This document shows, one piece after another, positions 44,641 to 56,576 of a stretch of DNA of 64,000 bases. Position 1 is the first letter of the stretch. Each line of letters begins with the position of its first letter. Position numbers and translations under genes: made by a program. The notes under the pieces were generated by a model. The model had not been told where the DNA came from. It worked only from the letters and a program-made list of their open reading frames with translations, and did no database searches. Location of the stretch: assembly GCA_023614405.1 (NCBI GenBank), contig CM042693.1, positions 155,822,731-155,886,730 on the forward strand, in the 5' to 3' direction. This DNA is from Avena insularis. Its lineage: Eukaryota; Streptophyta; Magnoliopsida; Poales; Poaceae.

Positions 44641-46112
44641 TTTTACAAGAGTTTGATCTTCATATTGTAGATAGGAAAGGTGCTGAAAATCCTATTGCTA
44701 AAAATTTATCTCGTTTGGAAAACATTTCTTTTGACCCATTGCCTGTTAATGGTAGTTTTCCAAATGAGCAGTTGGCTACGATAAGGGTAAGTCTGCATGA
44801 GAGTCCTTGGTATGCTGATTATGCTAACTTTATTGTTTCCAAGTATTTTCCTCCAACCTTTACAGCTCAACAGAGAAGGAAATTCTTTTATGATCTAAGT
44901 CATTACTTTTGGGATGACCCACACTTATATAAAGGAGTAGATGACATCATGCGAAGATGTGTTCCAGAATTTGAACAACAAGAGATCTTGAGAAAATGCC
45001 ATGGCAGTGCTTATGGAGGGCATCATGCAGGGGATAGGACTGCACAAAAGGTTTTACAATCTGGATTTTATTGGCCTACCCTCTTCAAAGATGCAAGAAA
45101 GTTTGTTTGATCATGTGATGAATGTCAACGAGTAGGTAACATTTCTAGATGCAATGAAATGCCTATGAGTTATTCTCATGTTATTGAACCTTTTGATTGT
45201 TGGGGATTTGACTTTATGGGTCCTTTTCCCCCTTCAAAATGGTATACTCATATTCTTGTTGATGTAGACTATGTTACAAAGTGGGTAAAAGCCATACCCA
45301 CAAATAGTGCCGATGGTAAGACCTCTTTGAAAATGCTTAAGGATGTTATTTTTCCTAGGTTCGGTGTGCCTAGATACCTCATGAATGATGGAGGCTCTCA
45401 TTTTATTCATGGGGGTTTTAGAAAAACTCTCGCTAAGTACGATGTAAGCCATAGAATTGCTTCAGCTTATCACCCCCAAACCAGTGGGCAAGTAGAACTT
45501 TCCAATAGGGAAATTAAATCTATCTTGCAGAAGACTGTCAATAGATCTAGAAAAAATTGGGCTAAAAATTTGAATGACGCTTTGTGGGCTTATAGAACTG
45601 CTTATAAAAATTCTATGGGGGATGTCTCCTTACAAAATGGTCTATGGGAAAGCTTGTCACTTACCTTTAGAATTAGAACACAGAGCTTATTGGGCAGTGA
45701 AAGAGTTGAATAGAGATTTTAGACTTGCAGGTGAGAAAAGACTGCTCGACTTAAGTAATCTAGATGAGTGGAGAGGTGAAGCTTATGAAAATGTTAGGCT
45801 TTTTAAGGAAAAAGTAAAAATATGGCATGATAGAAGAATTCTAAAAAGGGAGTTCCATGTTGGTGAGAAAGTTCTTTGTATAGGTCTCGTCTAATATTTT
45901 TTGCAGGGAAACTACTCTCAAAATGGGAAGGAAGTTTTGTTATCAAGGAAGTATACCGTTTAGGTGCCATCAAAATTTCTTCTCTGAAGGATGACACAAC
46001 ACAGGTGGTTAATGGGCAAAGATTAAAACATTATATTTCTGGAGATTCTTATAATGAAGATGTGGATGTTATTCGAATGGTGACTCCAAATTTATCAGAA
46101 GCCAAACACTAG
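44631..46112 (+). pseudogene. Athila-like integrase
   Basis: Zinc-binding part: CHGSAYGGHHAGDRT then CDECQR. A TGA at 45108-45110 lies where the sequence suggests an Arg codon (CGA to TGA). The core DDE residues are in GFDFMGPF, LMNDGGSHF and HPQTSGQVELSNREIK. A shift near 45620 leads to MSPYKMVYGKACHLPLELEHRAYWA, and another near 45890 to FFAGKLLSKWEGSFVIKEVYRLGAI (GPY/F-like region). The last stop is at 46112. At least three lesions. Confidence 0.85.
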
Positions 46113-46608
46113 AGTCTGAAGAGTTCGTCATAAAATAGGTAAAAGTGGTGAAAATAGAAGGTTCGTGAAACCCCATTTTTTTATATTTTAGATGTTTTTA
46201 ATACATAAGGAAAGCTACGAGAAGAAACTGAAGAGGAAACAGAGTCCGGGGTGGACAAACCCACCCTAGGCGCGGGCCCAGCCTGGCCGCGCCTAGAGGG
46301 GGTTTGACTCCCCCGAACTCCGTCTCCGCCTCGTTTTCGTGTTAGTACCTTCCTTATGCCTTGAAACTTCGTAATATATAACCCCCCATATTCCTCGAGG
46401 TTTCTGCATCGAGTTCTCGTCGTGTTTTTGTTTCGATCTATTTCTGTCAAGCAAATTTCTCAGTTTTGGAGCTACAATGTCTTCCTCTTGATCACTCATG
46501 GAGGATTCCTCTGCGGATGTCCTCAACCCATACATGTAAGAAGATCCATCCCAAGGAGCTGATTCTCAAAGATGGGAAGGTACAGATGAAAGAAGTTCAA
46601 GGCCCCAA
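46113..46608 (+). other. Athila-like post-pol region (cut by element D)
   Basis: GC-rich and AT-rich stretches after pol. Athila elements often carry an additional reading frame or long spacer here. A short open stretch (KKIHPKELILKDGKVQMKEV, near 46536-46603) may be a remnant, but I cannot assign it. It stops at TGTAACACGC of element D. Confidence 0.4.
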
Positions 46609-49380
46609 TGTAACACGCTAGTTTTAGTTAATTACTAATTAGGGTTTTGTTTGTGCATCATTAGCATCATTCTTAAAAATGCATGCAAAGAGAAATACAC
46701 AAAACCCTAAACCCTACCTTTTCTCTCTCTATTTGAAACACATTCAAAATGGTTTTAATGTTTTGAAAGTACAAAATCTATGGAGCCCAAACAGTAATCA
46801 GGGCCCCTACAATGTTTCAAATGTTTACAAAGTTTTGCTGCTTTCAAAATACACAAAACAGATTTGTATTTGAAAGATACAAATAGAAAATCAGAAAACA
46901 GAAAATAAAAACAGTTTCTTTGAAAAAATTCAGCAAGTCCAGACGAACCAAGCCGGCCCATCTCTCTCCTCTCTTCCCGCCGCTCAGCATGCAAGTCAGT
47001 AGCCCACCTCGGCCTAGCCGCAGCCCACCACCTGCCCATACCCCTTCAGCCTTCTATCTCGTTCGTCGTCTTCGCTGCCGATGCCAAGCAGCTGGATGTC
47101 GCTGCAAACACCGTCGATCTGCGCCGTTACCTCGCCGACGTTCATCGCGCCTGGAGGAGAGGATAAGGAGCATCCTGCATGTCTCTCTCCCTCTCGCATG
47201 GTCTTATCACCTCCTCATGCCCTCTCTCTCTCGCTCTCCGCGCTGCACCGTACCCTAGCCGGTCAGGCGCCGCTCGTCGCCATCGCTTCCGGCCACCCTG
47301 AGCCGCTCGTCGCCAGCGCTCAGGATCGAGCTATCCGAGCTCGATTTCGCCGTATGCCGTCGCCGCTCCCGTCGTTGATTCCGGCATCGTCCGGCCTCCC
47401 CTCGCCTCACCGATCCTTCTGTCGTGCCCGTGGTGAGACTGTGGTCCTCCTGGACCCCTCCTCCGTCTTCCTCTCGCTTTGCTTCTGTCTCGCGTCGAGC
47501 ACCGCCGCTCTCCGCCGCAGTATTGCTCACCGCCGGTGATTTGCACGGCTAAGCTGCCCAACGCCGCTAGTTTCTGGCTCCTGGCACTCGCGCGTATCCA
47601 GAAGCCCCAACCTCGCTTCCTCCCGTGCCCTGTAAAGCCTGTGGCGCTTTGTGTGGTGCTTGGCCAAGACACCGCACAAGCTCGGCCAGCGTGGCTAGCT
47701 GAGGTGGCCATGGGGCCCCTCTGTCAGTCACTGCAGCTAGGTAAAGCCTCGGTGTAAAAATATTAACCCCCCATCTGATGTCATAATGACGCAATAAATC
47801 AATTAATTTGTTTAATAATTCCAGAAATTGAATAAAACTTGTAAATTCAATATCTTTTTACTTATAAGTCCGAAAAATACAAATAATATATCAAAATGAT
47901 CAGAAAAATGAGAACAATCTATTTAAGCTATAACCATGCATTGTTCAACAACTTTCATAGAAAGTTTAATTAGAACAACTTAGTAACCCCTCTCATATGC
48001 TTCCGGAATTTCCCCGAGTTAGGTTTTCACCCCTCGGAACCCCGATTAAACTGTCGAGCATGCTTTAGGGTTAAATTTAAATAAAAATTAACTTTTCATA
48101 TAATCATCCTTTTTTGATCATTGCATGATGCCATGTGTTGATTGTTTCCCTCTCTTTCCGGTGTTTGGTTCTTCCGGGTAGAATACGATATCGAGATCGA
48201 GATCGAAGACCGAGATCAAGACCGTCGAAGCTCTAAGACCAATACTTGACCAACTACAATCAAGTCAAGTACAAGGCTCCCGAAGATCTGCTTATCTTCT
48301 ATCAACTCGCAGAGGCAAGCATAGCCCCACCATGATATAATCCTATGATTTCGAAAGCATTTCAATGCTGCCATGTTGCATACGATTCTACTATGGTCTT
48401 TTATCGATAGATAGAGTATCCTATCTATTCCATTACTCCCTTTGAGCTTATATTACCTGATCCACTGCTCCTAGCATAACTAGGTTTGGCATGTGTGCAC
48501 TGCTAGAGCTTATATCTGTGTCCTGCTTAGCCATGCATAGCTGTTGAGTCTGGTCCATCCAGATGATGTATCAGATGCAGATAATCTAGTATGACAGGAG
48601 AACATGATGACTCATGGTATCGGAGAAAGGAAGGTAAAGGTCATGTCCAACCACACCCTCTTTCAGCATATCAAGGAAGTGTGTCAAGTGGCATTAAGAG
48701 TCGGTTGGTACGTGTGGGTAAATTTGTACACCCTGCATGGTTATAATATTTCAGAAAGCCGTTTTCACGGTTATGGACGACTTGGGGATGGACGGGAGAT
48801 CATAGAGAACATGAACCTAATCATAAAACTTGGCAACTAATGTTTGTTAAGGATGCTTCCTCATGGGTACGAGGGGGTGATCCTAGTTCAGATGATGATG
48901 ATTCGGTGGATAACAAAAGATGATGATCAATATTTTCGGAGATGTCGCTCTCTTATCCCCTTTTAAAATACTCTGAATAGACGAGCTTCTTCTCTCCCTC
49001 TTGATTTATAAACAAAGATGGCTTTATGCAAAACAACTCCACCAGCCAGAAATCTTGCGGAGTACACCCTGTACTCACCCTTGCTTTGTTGATACTTTTG
49101 GCAGAGTAACTGTTCCCTAAATATCAGTTTGGTACTACATCGACATCGACGAGTAGCTTGGGGTTTGTGGCCGGCAGCCTGGAATCTATGGGCTGGGACG
49201 TCATCGTTATGGTTCAGGCCTCTTCGGCCATTTGTTAAGTTTGCTATACTTAATAGCATAATTTGCCTTCCGTTGTTTGATGTTTGTGGTCAGTGACCTC
49301 TGCTTGTAATAATTTGGTTCTCTACTCAGTTATGAGCTTGCTGTAATAAATTTTGTGTCGTAGGGTCACTACTGTGCTAT
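46609..49380 (+). repeat. 5' LTR of element D (right end uncertain)
   Basis: About 46694-49010 matches 61199 to 64000. The match is interrupted by a ~400-bp deletion here, since sequence equivalent to about 63197-63600 is missing near 48605. The end of the LTR is not visible as a clean ...CA plus primer site, so 49380 is a guess. It includes AAACCCTAAACCC near its start and a GC-rich block (about 46950-47740). Confidence 0.6.
48730..48788 (+). repeat. LTR block shared by elements D and E
   Basis: ACACCCTGCATGG...GAAAGCCGTTTTCACGG, then TTATGGACGACTTGGGGA. Related copies are at about 54811-54873 and 59350-59410 (E) and 63718-63782 (D 3' LTR). Confidence 0.6.
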
Positions 49381-50979
49381 TGGTCGATGTTGAGTCTAGT
49401 ACTTGTGAAAACTATTTTGAAAGATGAAAAGTATTTGCGAAACACTCTAGTATGCTTGTTTTTCTTCTTATCTAGTTCACTCTAACTCTGGGTTCTTCTT
49501 ATCTCGTATTGATTTTGGAAAAGTTTTGATATCTCTTCTAGTTTTTCAAAACTTAGGTGCCTTGTTAGCATGTCGTTTCTCAGCCAGTTGACCTAGTGTT
49601 GAGTTCTGTAGAGTGGTGTGTGTTCATGTATTCTTGTTCCCTTTGCTCTTGTTAATCTGAGAGATTCCTTTCTATCATGATCTCTCTAACTTTTGGATCC
49701 ATGATATTAAATTGTTGGTTCCATAGTGTTCTGTTCTAGGCTTCGAGGTTTCCTTTCGCCTCGTATGCCTCCTTTTCATTTGTTTGGGTACTTCAGAAGT
49801 CATTTCTTCTCTTGGAAGCTACCTTGTGATTAGTACCTTGCAGTGTACGCTAAGTCACTCAAGTAGTATTTATTTCTTTCTTGGGTTTTAACCCTTGGAC
49901 TTGGACCGAAGATTCCCGATTGTGCTAGATTCTGGTGTTGTGAATCTTGTACATGAAGCTGACCTTTAACCCAAGATCCTTCCTTTGACCCCTGTTGTTG
50001 ATGTTCATTCATTACCTCAGGATGGCTGGTACTACAATTCTGGCCTTCAAGCTTGTGGTCTTTGTCGCGATTGAATTATGACAACTAAGGACTTCCCCTA
50101 CCACTAGCTATGGCAGATGTTCTTTAATGGAACCAAATAGATCATGACAAGAGTACTCCTCGGGAGTCTCGCATCTATACTCGTGATTCTGCCACACCTC
50201 ACCTCATATATGCATTGGTTTTCGGAAGATTGTTGACTTATGCATCCACATCTCAGGATTCTTTCCTAAGCATGTTCCTTCTTCCTTGTTGTTTTCTGAC
50301 CTTTGTTTACCAGTTGGTAGCCAAGTAGTAAATGTGCATCGGTGTCTTCCGATGCAACATACACTTGTGATTCGTCAAGACAAACCATTTTGGAATGTCT
50401 AGGAGAAACAAACTCTAGTACCTCGTCATATCTAGGACCAGGTCAAAGTGTTGTAAATCTGTAGATCAAGAGGCATTGCTTGTCTCCCATCTGCTCTATA
50501 TTAAAGTATCATATCCTTTTTATACTAAGAGGTTGTGCTGAGTTTCCTGACCCTTAATGAAGTGATGCTCTTACACATAGTTACCCACCCTTACTCGAGC
50601 TTTCACACTCGTGAATGATGCGTGTGCATAATAATGTGGTCATCTGAGATTCTTAGCAATTATTATTCTTTTGAACTCTAAGGACATTTGAGTCATTCTT
50701 AGCGTGATTGGTTAACCCTATCACTAAGCGAAGAATGATTATGCTGCCAAGTCCGCTATTCTGGTACACTCTTTTCGGTCAAAGAGATAGGCTTGTGCCG
50801 AAGCTCTAAGACTATATCTTCTTGCCTTACCAAGCAAGTTCCCTCTTGAACTAAGTGACATATCGGTGGTTCTTGATATTCTAGATGTCCACTAGAAGTA
50901 TCGCCATGTTGCCACATGACCGTGTTGTCAAGTTCTTGAGCAAGTTAGTTCTCCGAACTGCTCTTTTCTCCATGGATCT
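49381..50979 (+). other. Decayed internal DNA of element D, no readable domain
   Basis: T-rich sequence full of stops in all frames. By position it should be leader and gag of D. A weak ATG-containing stretch near 50022 cannot be assigned. Confidence 0.35.
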
Positions 50980-51897
50980 ATATTGTATACCCCTGAACTA
51001 GTTGGTTGAGATTAAACAACAACTTTGATAGTTGTAAGACAAAAGTTCTGTCCGACTCAGTTCCTCCTTAGGGGATGTCTAGTTTTGTTCGTGTTGAAGA
51101 AAGATAGTATTTCCTTTGTGGATATGTTATTTTTCCCCATCTTTGATTTGATTTGGGTTATCGTCAAATCAAACTCAGTTCCAAGGACTATCTTGATGGT
51201 GTTTCTACTTGTGATGCTTCACTTTAGTACATCTTTCATGTCCTTTGGTCTGACCAATACTACTGCCTTGATCATGCAACATATGAGTCTATCTTATTGG
51301 AGTGTCTCGATAAGTTTGTTGTTGAGCCCATCGATGATATCCTTATCTTTTCCATGTTAGATTTGATTCATATGGAACATTTGGCATTAATGTTGGAAAC
51401 TTTCGAGAACCATCTTCGAGTCATCTTGAAGTATGTGTTCTGGATGTTAGAAGTAACCTTCTCTGATTCATGTGCAATTGTTGAAAGATGTTGCTGTGGA
51501 TTCAAGTAGAGTTATCTCTTTTCTCTTAAGGACACATGTGTGGATTATTGTTAGTACTTTATGTATGTGTAGTTGTCTCTCGACAAGTTGTTAAATACAC
51601 GGGTCTAGCAATCTAGCTCATTCCTTTGGAGCTTTACACTGTAGTCCATATCTTGAGAATCTAGTAACTTTATCTTTGTGGTAAATGCTGAAAATTTTCT
51701 ATTCGGACATGCTGAGTATGAAGTGTCATCCCACCTAACCAAAGCTGAATCTCAAGCAGCAACGATGGTTGGTGTTCCTCAAGGTATTGATATTGGTCTC
51801 CTTGTAAATCTGGCAAGATTGATGTAATGGTTGACACACTTAGCCGGAAAGACCTTCTGTCATATTCCATTGATTCAGCAATAACAAGAACTCTTCA
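50980..51897 (+). pseudogene. Element D ghost of RT and RNase H
   Basis: Short islands match the RT of elements A and B. MSFGLTNTTA (near 51236) corresponds to [24 protein letters not shown] (near 51306-51353) corresponds to the catalytic box. EHLALMLETFENHL (near 51377) corresponds to the following helix. MVDTLSRKD (51827-51853) corresponds to the [10 protein letters not shown] end of RNase H. Many shifts and stops lie between. E is inserted right after. Confidence 0.7.
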
Positions 51898-51902
51898 TGA
51901 GG
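51898..51902 (+). other. Target-site duplication TGAGG, left copy (element E)
   Basis: TGAGG precedes TGTGGCGCC and recurs at 60345-60349 after GTGTTACA. Confidence 0.92.
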
Positions 51903-54900
51903 TGTGGCGCCCCGCAAAAACCACTACTAGAAAATCGCGTTGTTTTTGTGCATTGCATCATCATGACCGCATGCTCATGTCATCATGCCACATTGCATTT
52001 GAGCATCGTCATCATCATGCATCTGCTTGTCTAAAACTATTTTCGAAAGACTATCTTTGTTTTCGAAACGCCCCGTCTTTATTTCAAAGTAAAACCCGGG
52101 TCTCCGGATTATTTTGTTTCGTCTACCAATGGATTTCAAAAGCCCCGTTTTCAATAAATAAAATGTTTAATTATTTTTAGGGGGCAGCCGAACCGGGCCG
52201 ATCCGACCCAGTCGGCCACCCCAGTACAAAACCAGCCCCCCCAAACCCTTTTCCTACCCAACCTAACCTACCCACCCTTCAGCCACCTCACTCCGTCCTA
52301 TCACAAACTGCCACATCACCTCTCCTCCCTCACCCACCCAACCACCACCTGCCACCTCATCTCCACCACTCCCCACCAACCCCCACACACACAGCCGCAC
52401 GCCACCTGCCCAAACCCCCCCTCTCTCTCTCACCCCTGTCTCCCCGGTCCCACCCCGCAGCCGGCCCACACACGCCACCACACCAACCGTCTCCGCGTGG
52501 CCCACCCCTGACCCCAGGCACGCCTCCGCGCCCAGTCCCCCCACCAACCCCGCTTCCCCTACCACCGCTCCCCTCGCCTGCCCTCTCCTCGGTGTCCCTG
52601 CCGCCGCCCCTTGTGCCAGGCCGTCTCCCGATCAGCGCCTCTGCCTCGGGTCCCTTGCCCGGCCCTTTTCCCTTTCCTCCCTCCGTCCTCCGCTCCCCGC
52701 GCCCCGCCGTCGGTCTCCCTTCCTCGTCGGGCCGTCCGCTCAACGCCGACGCTCGCTCCAACCGCCGCCGCGGCCGCTCGAGCTGAGCTCCTCTCCGGCC
52801 GCCGCGGGTTCCCTTCGTAGCCGTCCCGACCCGAAGCTTCGTCGCGCGCGCTGTGGACGCTGCCCGGCCCCGCCGCCTTCTCCTCGGCCTCCCGACCGTC
52901 GGCGCCCCCTCGTTCCTCCTCCCCGGCCGCCATGCCCGCCGCTGCGACCCTCCTCCTCGCGTCTGCTGGCCGCATGCGCCTCCGCCGTCGAGTCCCTCCT
53001 CTCCCTCGCCTCTCTCGGACACCTCGTCGCCCTCTGCGTGCCTGCGAGCACCTCCGCCCAGCGCTGCCGCGTGACCGCCGCGCCCTGCGCTTCTGCTCGC
53101 CCGGCGCCGCCGCCTCGCCGGGTCGCCACTCTGTCGTCTGCCACCGTCGCGCGCATGAGTGACTCCAACGTGGGTGTCGCCCCTCTGCTGTTCAACGCCA
53201 GCGCCCCTTTTTCTTCTAGGCCTCATCTGACCCAAGCCCCGCATCGGCGCTGCCTCGGCCACATGCTTCGGTGCTGGTGCTCAAGAGCCGGTCGGGATGC
53301 TCCCGCGTGTTCCCTGTAGCTGCGAGCCTTGACAAGATCTTTGCAACGACAAGATCGACCCTAACCAGGGCGAATCCGATGTGCCCGACGCCAACCAAGC
53401 TCTTCTTCTCGGATGCGACAAGATCGACTTCCGTTGTCCGAGAACGATCCCGTCGAGACCGAACCCCAGATCCGGACCCTGAGACCGAACCCCGAACCCC
53501 CAGAACCAAGATCTTCCGAACCCAGATGTGTGAACCTTTTCCCGAGCCCTATTCTATAAATGCTGTATATAAAACTTGTTGCATATTAATTATTCATACT
53601 CGCATGCATCTTTAGTGGTTTGGGGGCACTATGCCGATTCACCTCATAATTAAATATGGAGTCTATATGCGGGATATCTTTGTCTCATTCCGGATTTCAT
53701 TTAAATTGGTGTAGCGAACCAATGCCATGTTTTGTCCTGTTAAGACAACATTTAAATTGCGGGGTATCTGAACAACATGAACCTATTAACTAATTGTCGG
53801 GACCCCGGTTCCGCTTAATATGACCTAATTGCATCGCACCTTTGCCATGTCATACATCATACATGCATCATGCCCGATCTTCTGCCGTGGTATTAAATAG
53901 TGCATCCGATGTTTATTCTAGTGTTTTGGTTCTTCGCGGATAAGGCCGTTGAGTTGATGCGAGTGTCGACCCGATCTTCGGTTGAACCTTCAGCAATGTT
54001 TTCAGGCGAGCATCTCCCCCTTTCTACCTATCTTACTTTTATAGTATTTATTCCCTCCTGTTGATCTAGTGTTATCTGTGTTGCGATGCTCTAGTTTTCA
54101 TAACCGTGATACCCCTTGCAGCTTTATATTGCCTTGGACACATCCTATTACCTGTTGTTTGGTAGATAGTTGGACTTGCGCGTCGTAGTCGCTTGGCTCA
54201 AGTGCTGTTGTGTGTCGTCAAGTACCACAGTTGTTGGAGTATGGCCGTGTGTTTAATGTTGGAGATGGTTATTAATTTAATTACTGTTTAATAACTAAAA
54301 ATGGAAGTAGGTAAATGCAGAGGCACCGGTGGGTGATAGATAATATTTGGTTTCCGACCGGTGTCCCACTGTCCTGAGGACCCGAGTTCTTGACACTGTT
54401 CGAGATCGAGCGCTAACCACAGGTGGGGAGATATGGGCCCCCCATCGATTAGTACCTGATTTCAAAGTATTGTACTGGGGGCCACAAACTAGTTTGAGGT
54501 TTTATTTACTATCCTGTACTTATGCCATGCTTTACTGCTTTATTTAAATTGTGCGATGGATAGCACCTGTACTGTTTAGGATCGGGACACGTTTTCGCGG
54601 TGTCGACAAGCCCAGTTTTGGGTTCCCAGTCGTTTCACCCAAACCCTAAGTCCGTCTCGAGCCCGCCGACTTCGTGGCGGGTAGACTTAGTGGGTGGCCC
54701 CATGTACTTGCTTTCGTCCGGAAACGTCATGACTTAGGCCCCGCCGACATACCGATGGGTGTATGTTAACTGATCTGGCAAAAAGGGTCGAAGTGCTTGT
54801 GGATACTTTGGTGCACCCCTGCAGGGTTAAATCTTTTCGAGAAGCCGTGTCCGCGGTTATGGACGACTTGGAGCACAGTGCTTGATCATAGACAACTATA

Positions 54901-55789
54901 ACTAAAGTTTACTGTTATAAATTGACTTGTATCCGATATGACTAGTAATCAGCTTCACTGCAACGGAATGGCTAAATAAAAGTACCAACAACTGCTGGGT
55001 TTTGGGATATCTCATGCTTATTATATCTGACTAGTAAGTGTTGCAACTACAACGGAATGGTTAAATAAAACTGCCCACTGCTTATTATATCAGGATGACT
55101 ATCTACATTTGACTAGTAATTGCCGCAACTATAACGGAATAAATAAAACTGCCAACTGTGTGAGTTCCTCGGTTGACTTTCTCGGTTGGTATCGAGGGGG
55201 AATACCAGGATGGGTTTGTTTGGTGTTAGGATCAGGTTGGATCCGAATAGGTCTTTCTTATCCCTCTCTGATAGCCGACAGTTTTATCGAGTCTCTATAG
55301 GTTGTTTAGTGCATGCTGCCGCCGCTTGATCCACCATACCTATGTAGGCGAGGAACGCCAATTCTAGCCTCGCTGCAATGGCCTCGATCGACCGCTCTCT
55401 TTTTCCTTTGCCCTTTGTCACACCTTTTGTTTAAGCAGGTTTTGAGATCGACGTCGTTAGCGTGGTTACCCTTCCGGCTTGGCCGGCAGGTTATGGACGC
55501 CATTGGTTATTCTTCAGGGCTCTTAGCCCCATTTGCATCTTGTCCGTAGTCGGGCGCTATATCGTTTTCAAGGTGATTTGGATCTTTGTATTTTATATCT
55601 GTATTCTTGACTCTTTGAGTCGTTGTTGTATATATCTGTTCTGTGGGTCCCATCGAGGACTGTTGTGTAATGTTATTACTTCGTTTTCCACCCGCACGAA
55701 AGTGCCTGGTGGGCACCTTTGAATCGTTTCTATGCCGGTTTGGCGGGATTCGCTAAAACTTGCATAGGGCCGATTCTGAGGGTGTTACA
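51903..55789 (+). repeat. 5' LTR of element E
   Basis: 3887 bp. AT-rich start, a C-rich low-complexity zone (about 52200-52600), a GC-rich zone (52600-53320) and an AT-rich remainder with a TATA box. The long minus-strand frames in the GC-rich zone (for example 52357-53262) are Gly/Arg low-complexity and not genes. It contains ~200 bp (about 52715-52910) missing from the 3' LTR. Confidence 0.92.
53555..53561 (+). promoter_or_regulatory. TATA box in the E 5' LTR
   Basis: TATAAAT, with a second TATATAAA close by. It is conserved at 58081-58087 in the 3' LTR. It lies right after the GC-rich zone. Confidence 0.45.
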
Positions 55790-55792
55790 GAG

Positions 55793-55804
55793 TGGGATCA
55801 GAGC
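55793..55804 (+). other. Primer-binding site of element E (variant initiator tRNA-Met type)
   Basis: TGGGATCAGAGC three bases after the LTR end. It differs from TGGTATCAGAGC by one base. Confidence 0.7.
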
Positions 55805-56576
55805 TCAGCAGTGGCGATACCCCACAAGTCCAGCCTGTAGGATAACCTAGCTAACGGCCGCAGTAGAGTGTCAAAACTATTTTTGCAAAAATCGGTTGGA
55901 TAGATCTGATTAGGTCTGCTTTTACTCCTTACCCCTCTGCTATTCTCCTCTTACCTCTACGTGTTTTGAATCCGCTCTCGTCTCTCTCTTCGAGTCCAGG
56001 ATTTCTCGTGGTTGGGTTCCATCGTACCTTCAGGGTTTCGCTTCCTCCTTTGGTAACGGTGTTGCTACATCTGGTCTTCATGCTATCCGAGGAATCCTTC
56101 GTCTGGTGGACTTCTCTTTGTTCCTTCTCGTGCCTTCCGGTGTTTTCCGATGCGACGACATCATCTACGCCAGATCCGATGCAGAGTCTGCATCACTCCT
56201 TTGCTTCTGAACCTCGATTGTCGAGATCTTGATCGATTCGAGAATGGTTGCGCTTTTCTCGATTGCGGAGTAATAGTTTGGGTGCGTGATGGATTGGCCC
56301 CCATGCCGACTACCCTTTCTATTCGCTCTTGTACATTGAAGTGGGATAGGCCGCATCTTTTCTCTCTTTCTATCGGAGTTAGAGGTGGCTTTATTTGTGG
56401 ATACCTCTACCTTCGCCCTTTGTTCCCGGAGTGTTCGCTGACGATCACGGACAACGACCTCTTGTTAGTGGTGTCGCGAGGATCTACACGATGCGAGAAG
56501 ATTCACGTCGCCGTCCTTCTTCCCGGTACCATGAGGCGGATCTCGAGGGCGAGATCCCTTGTTAGTGGTGTCGAAT
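55805..56576 (+). other. Element E interior without genes
   Basis: About 770 bp of leader-like sequence ending in ATCTCGAGGGCGAGATCCC and GTTAGTGGTGTCGAAT before the 3' LTR. The CGAGGGCGAGAT motif also stands at the pol end of A and B, just before their polypurine tract, so E keeps only the two edges of an internal region. A frame at 56150-56707 crosses into the LTR and is not credible. Confidence 0.65.

Larger units (their letters stand above)
3665..46608 (+). mobile_element. Athila-like Ty3/gypsy retrotransposon, split by three insertions
   Basis: The visible pieces of the plus-strand element are the 5' LTR 3665-5171, leader and gag 5172-5808, rest of gag with protease and RT start 31292-32942, RT to integrase 43612-46112, and a post-pol stretch to 46608. 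Domain order (gag, PR, RT, RNase H, IN) is Ty3/gypsy. The tRNA-Asp-type primer site, which starts 14 nt inside the LTR end, and the gag and PR motifs fit the Athila clade of Triticeae. The preceding bases CCATG (3660-3664) would be its target duplication, but the right end is outside the window. It is the oldest layer, because A, C and D are all inserted into it. Many frameshifts make it inactive. Confidence 0.85.

Noticed and set aside
46698..46720. AAACCCTAAACCC, telomere-like
   Set aside because: Only about two units, within the D LTR and repeated at 61206. Not a telomere or an interstitial telomeric array.
52357..53262. 301-codon minus-strand frame (and related frames at 52740-53195 and 57242-57721)
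   Set aside because: Gly/Arg/Ala low-complexity reading of a GC-rich LTR zone. It is broken in the other LTR of the same element and has no domain.
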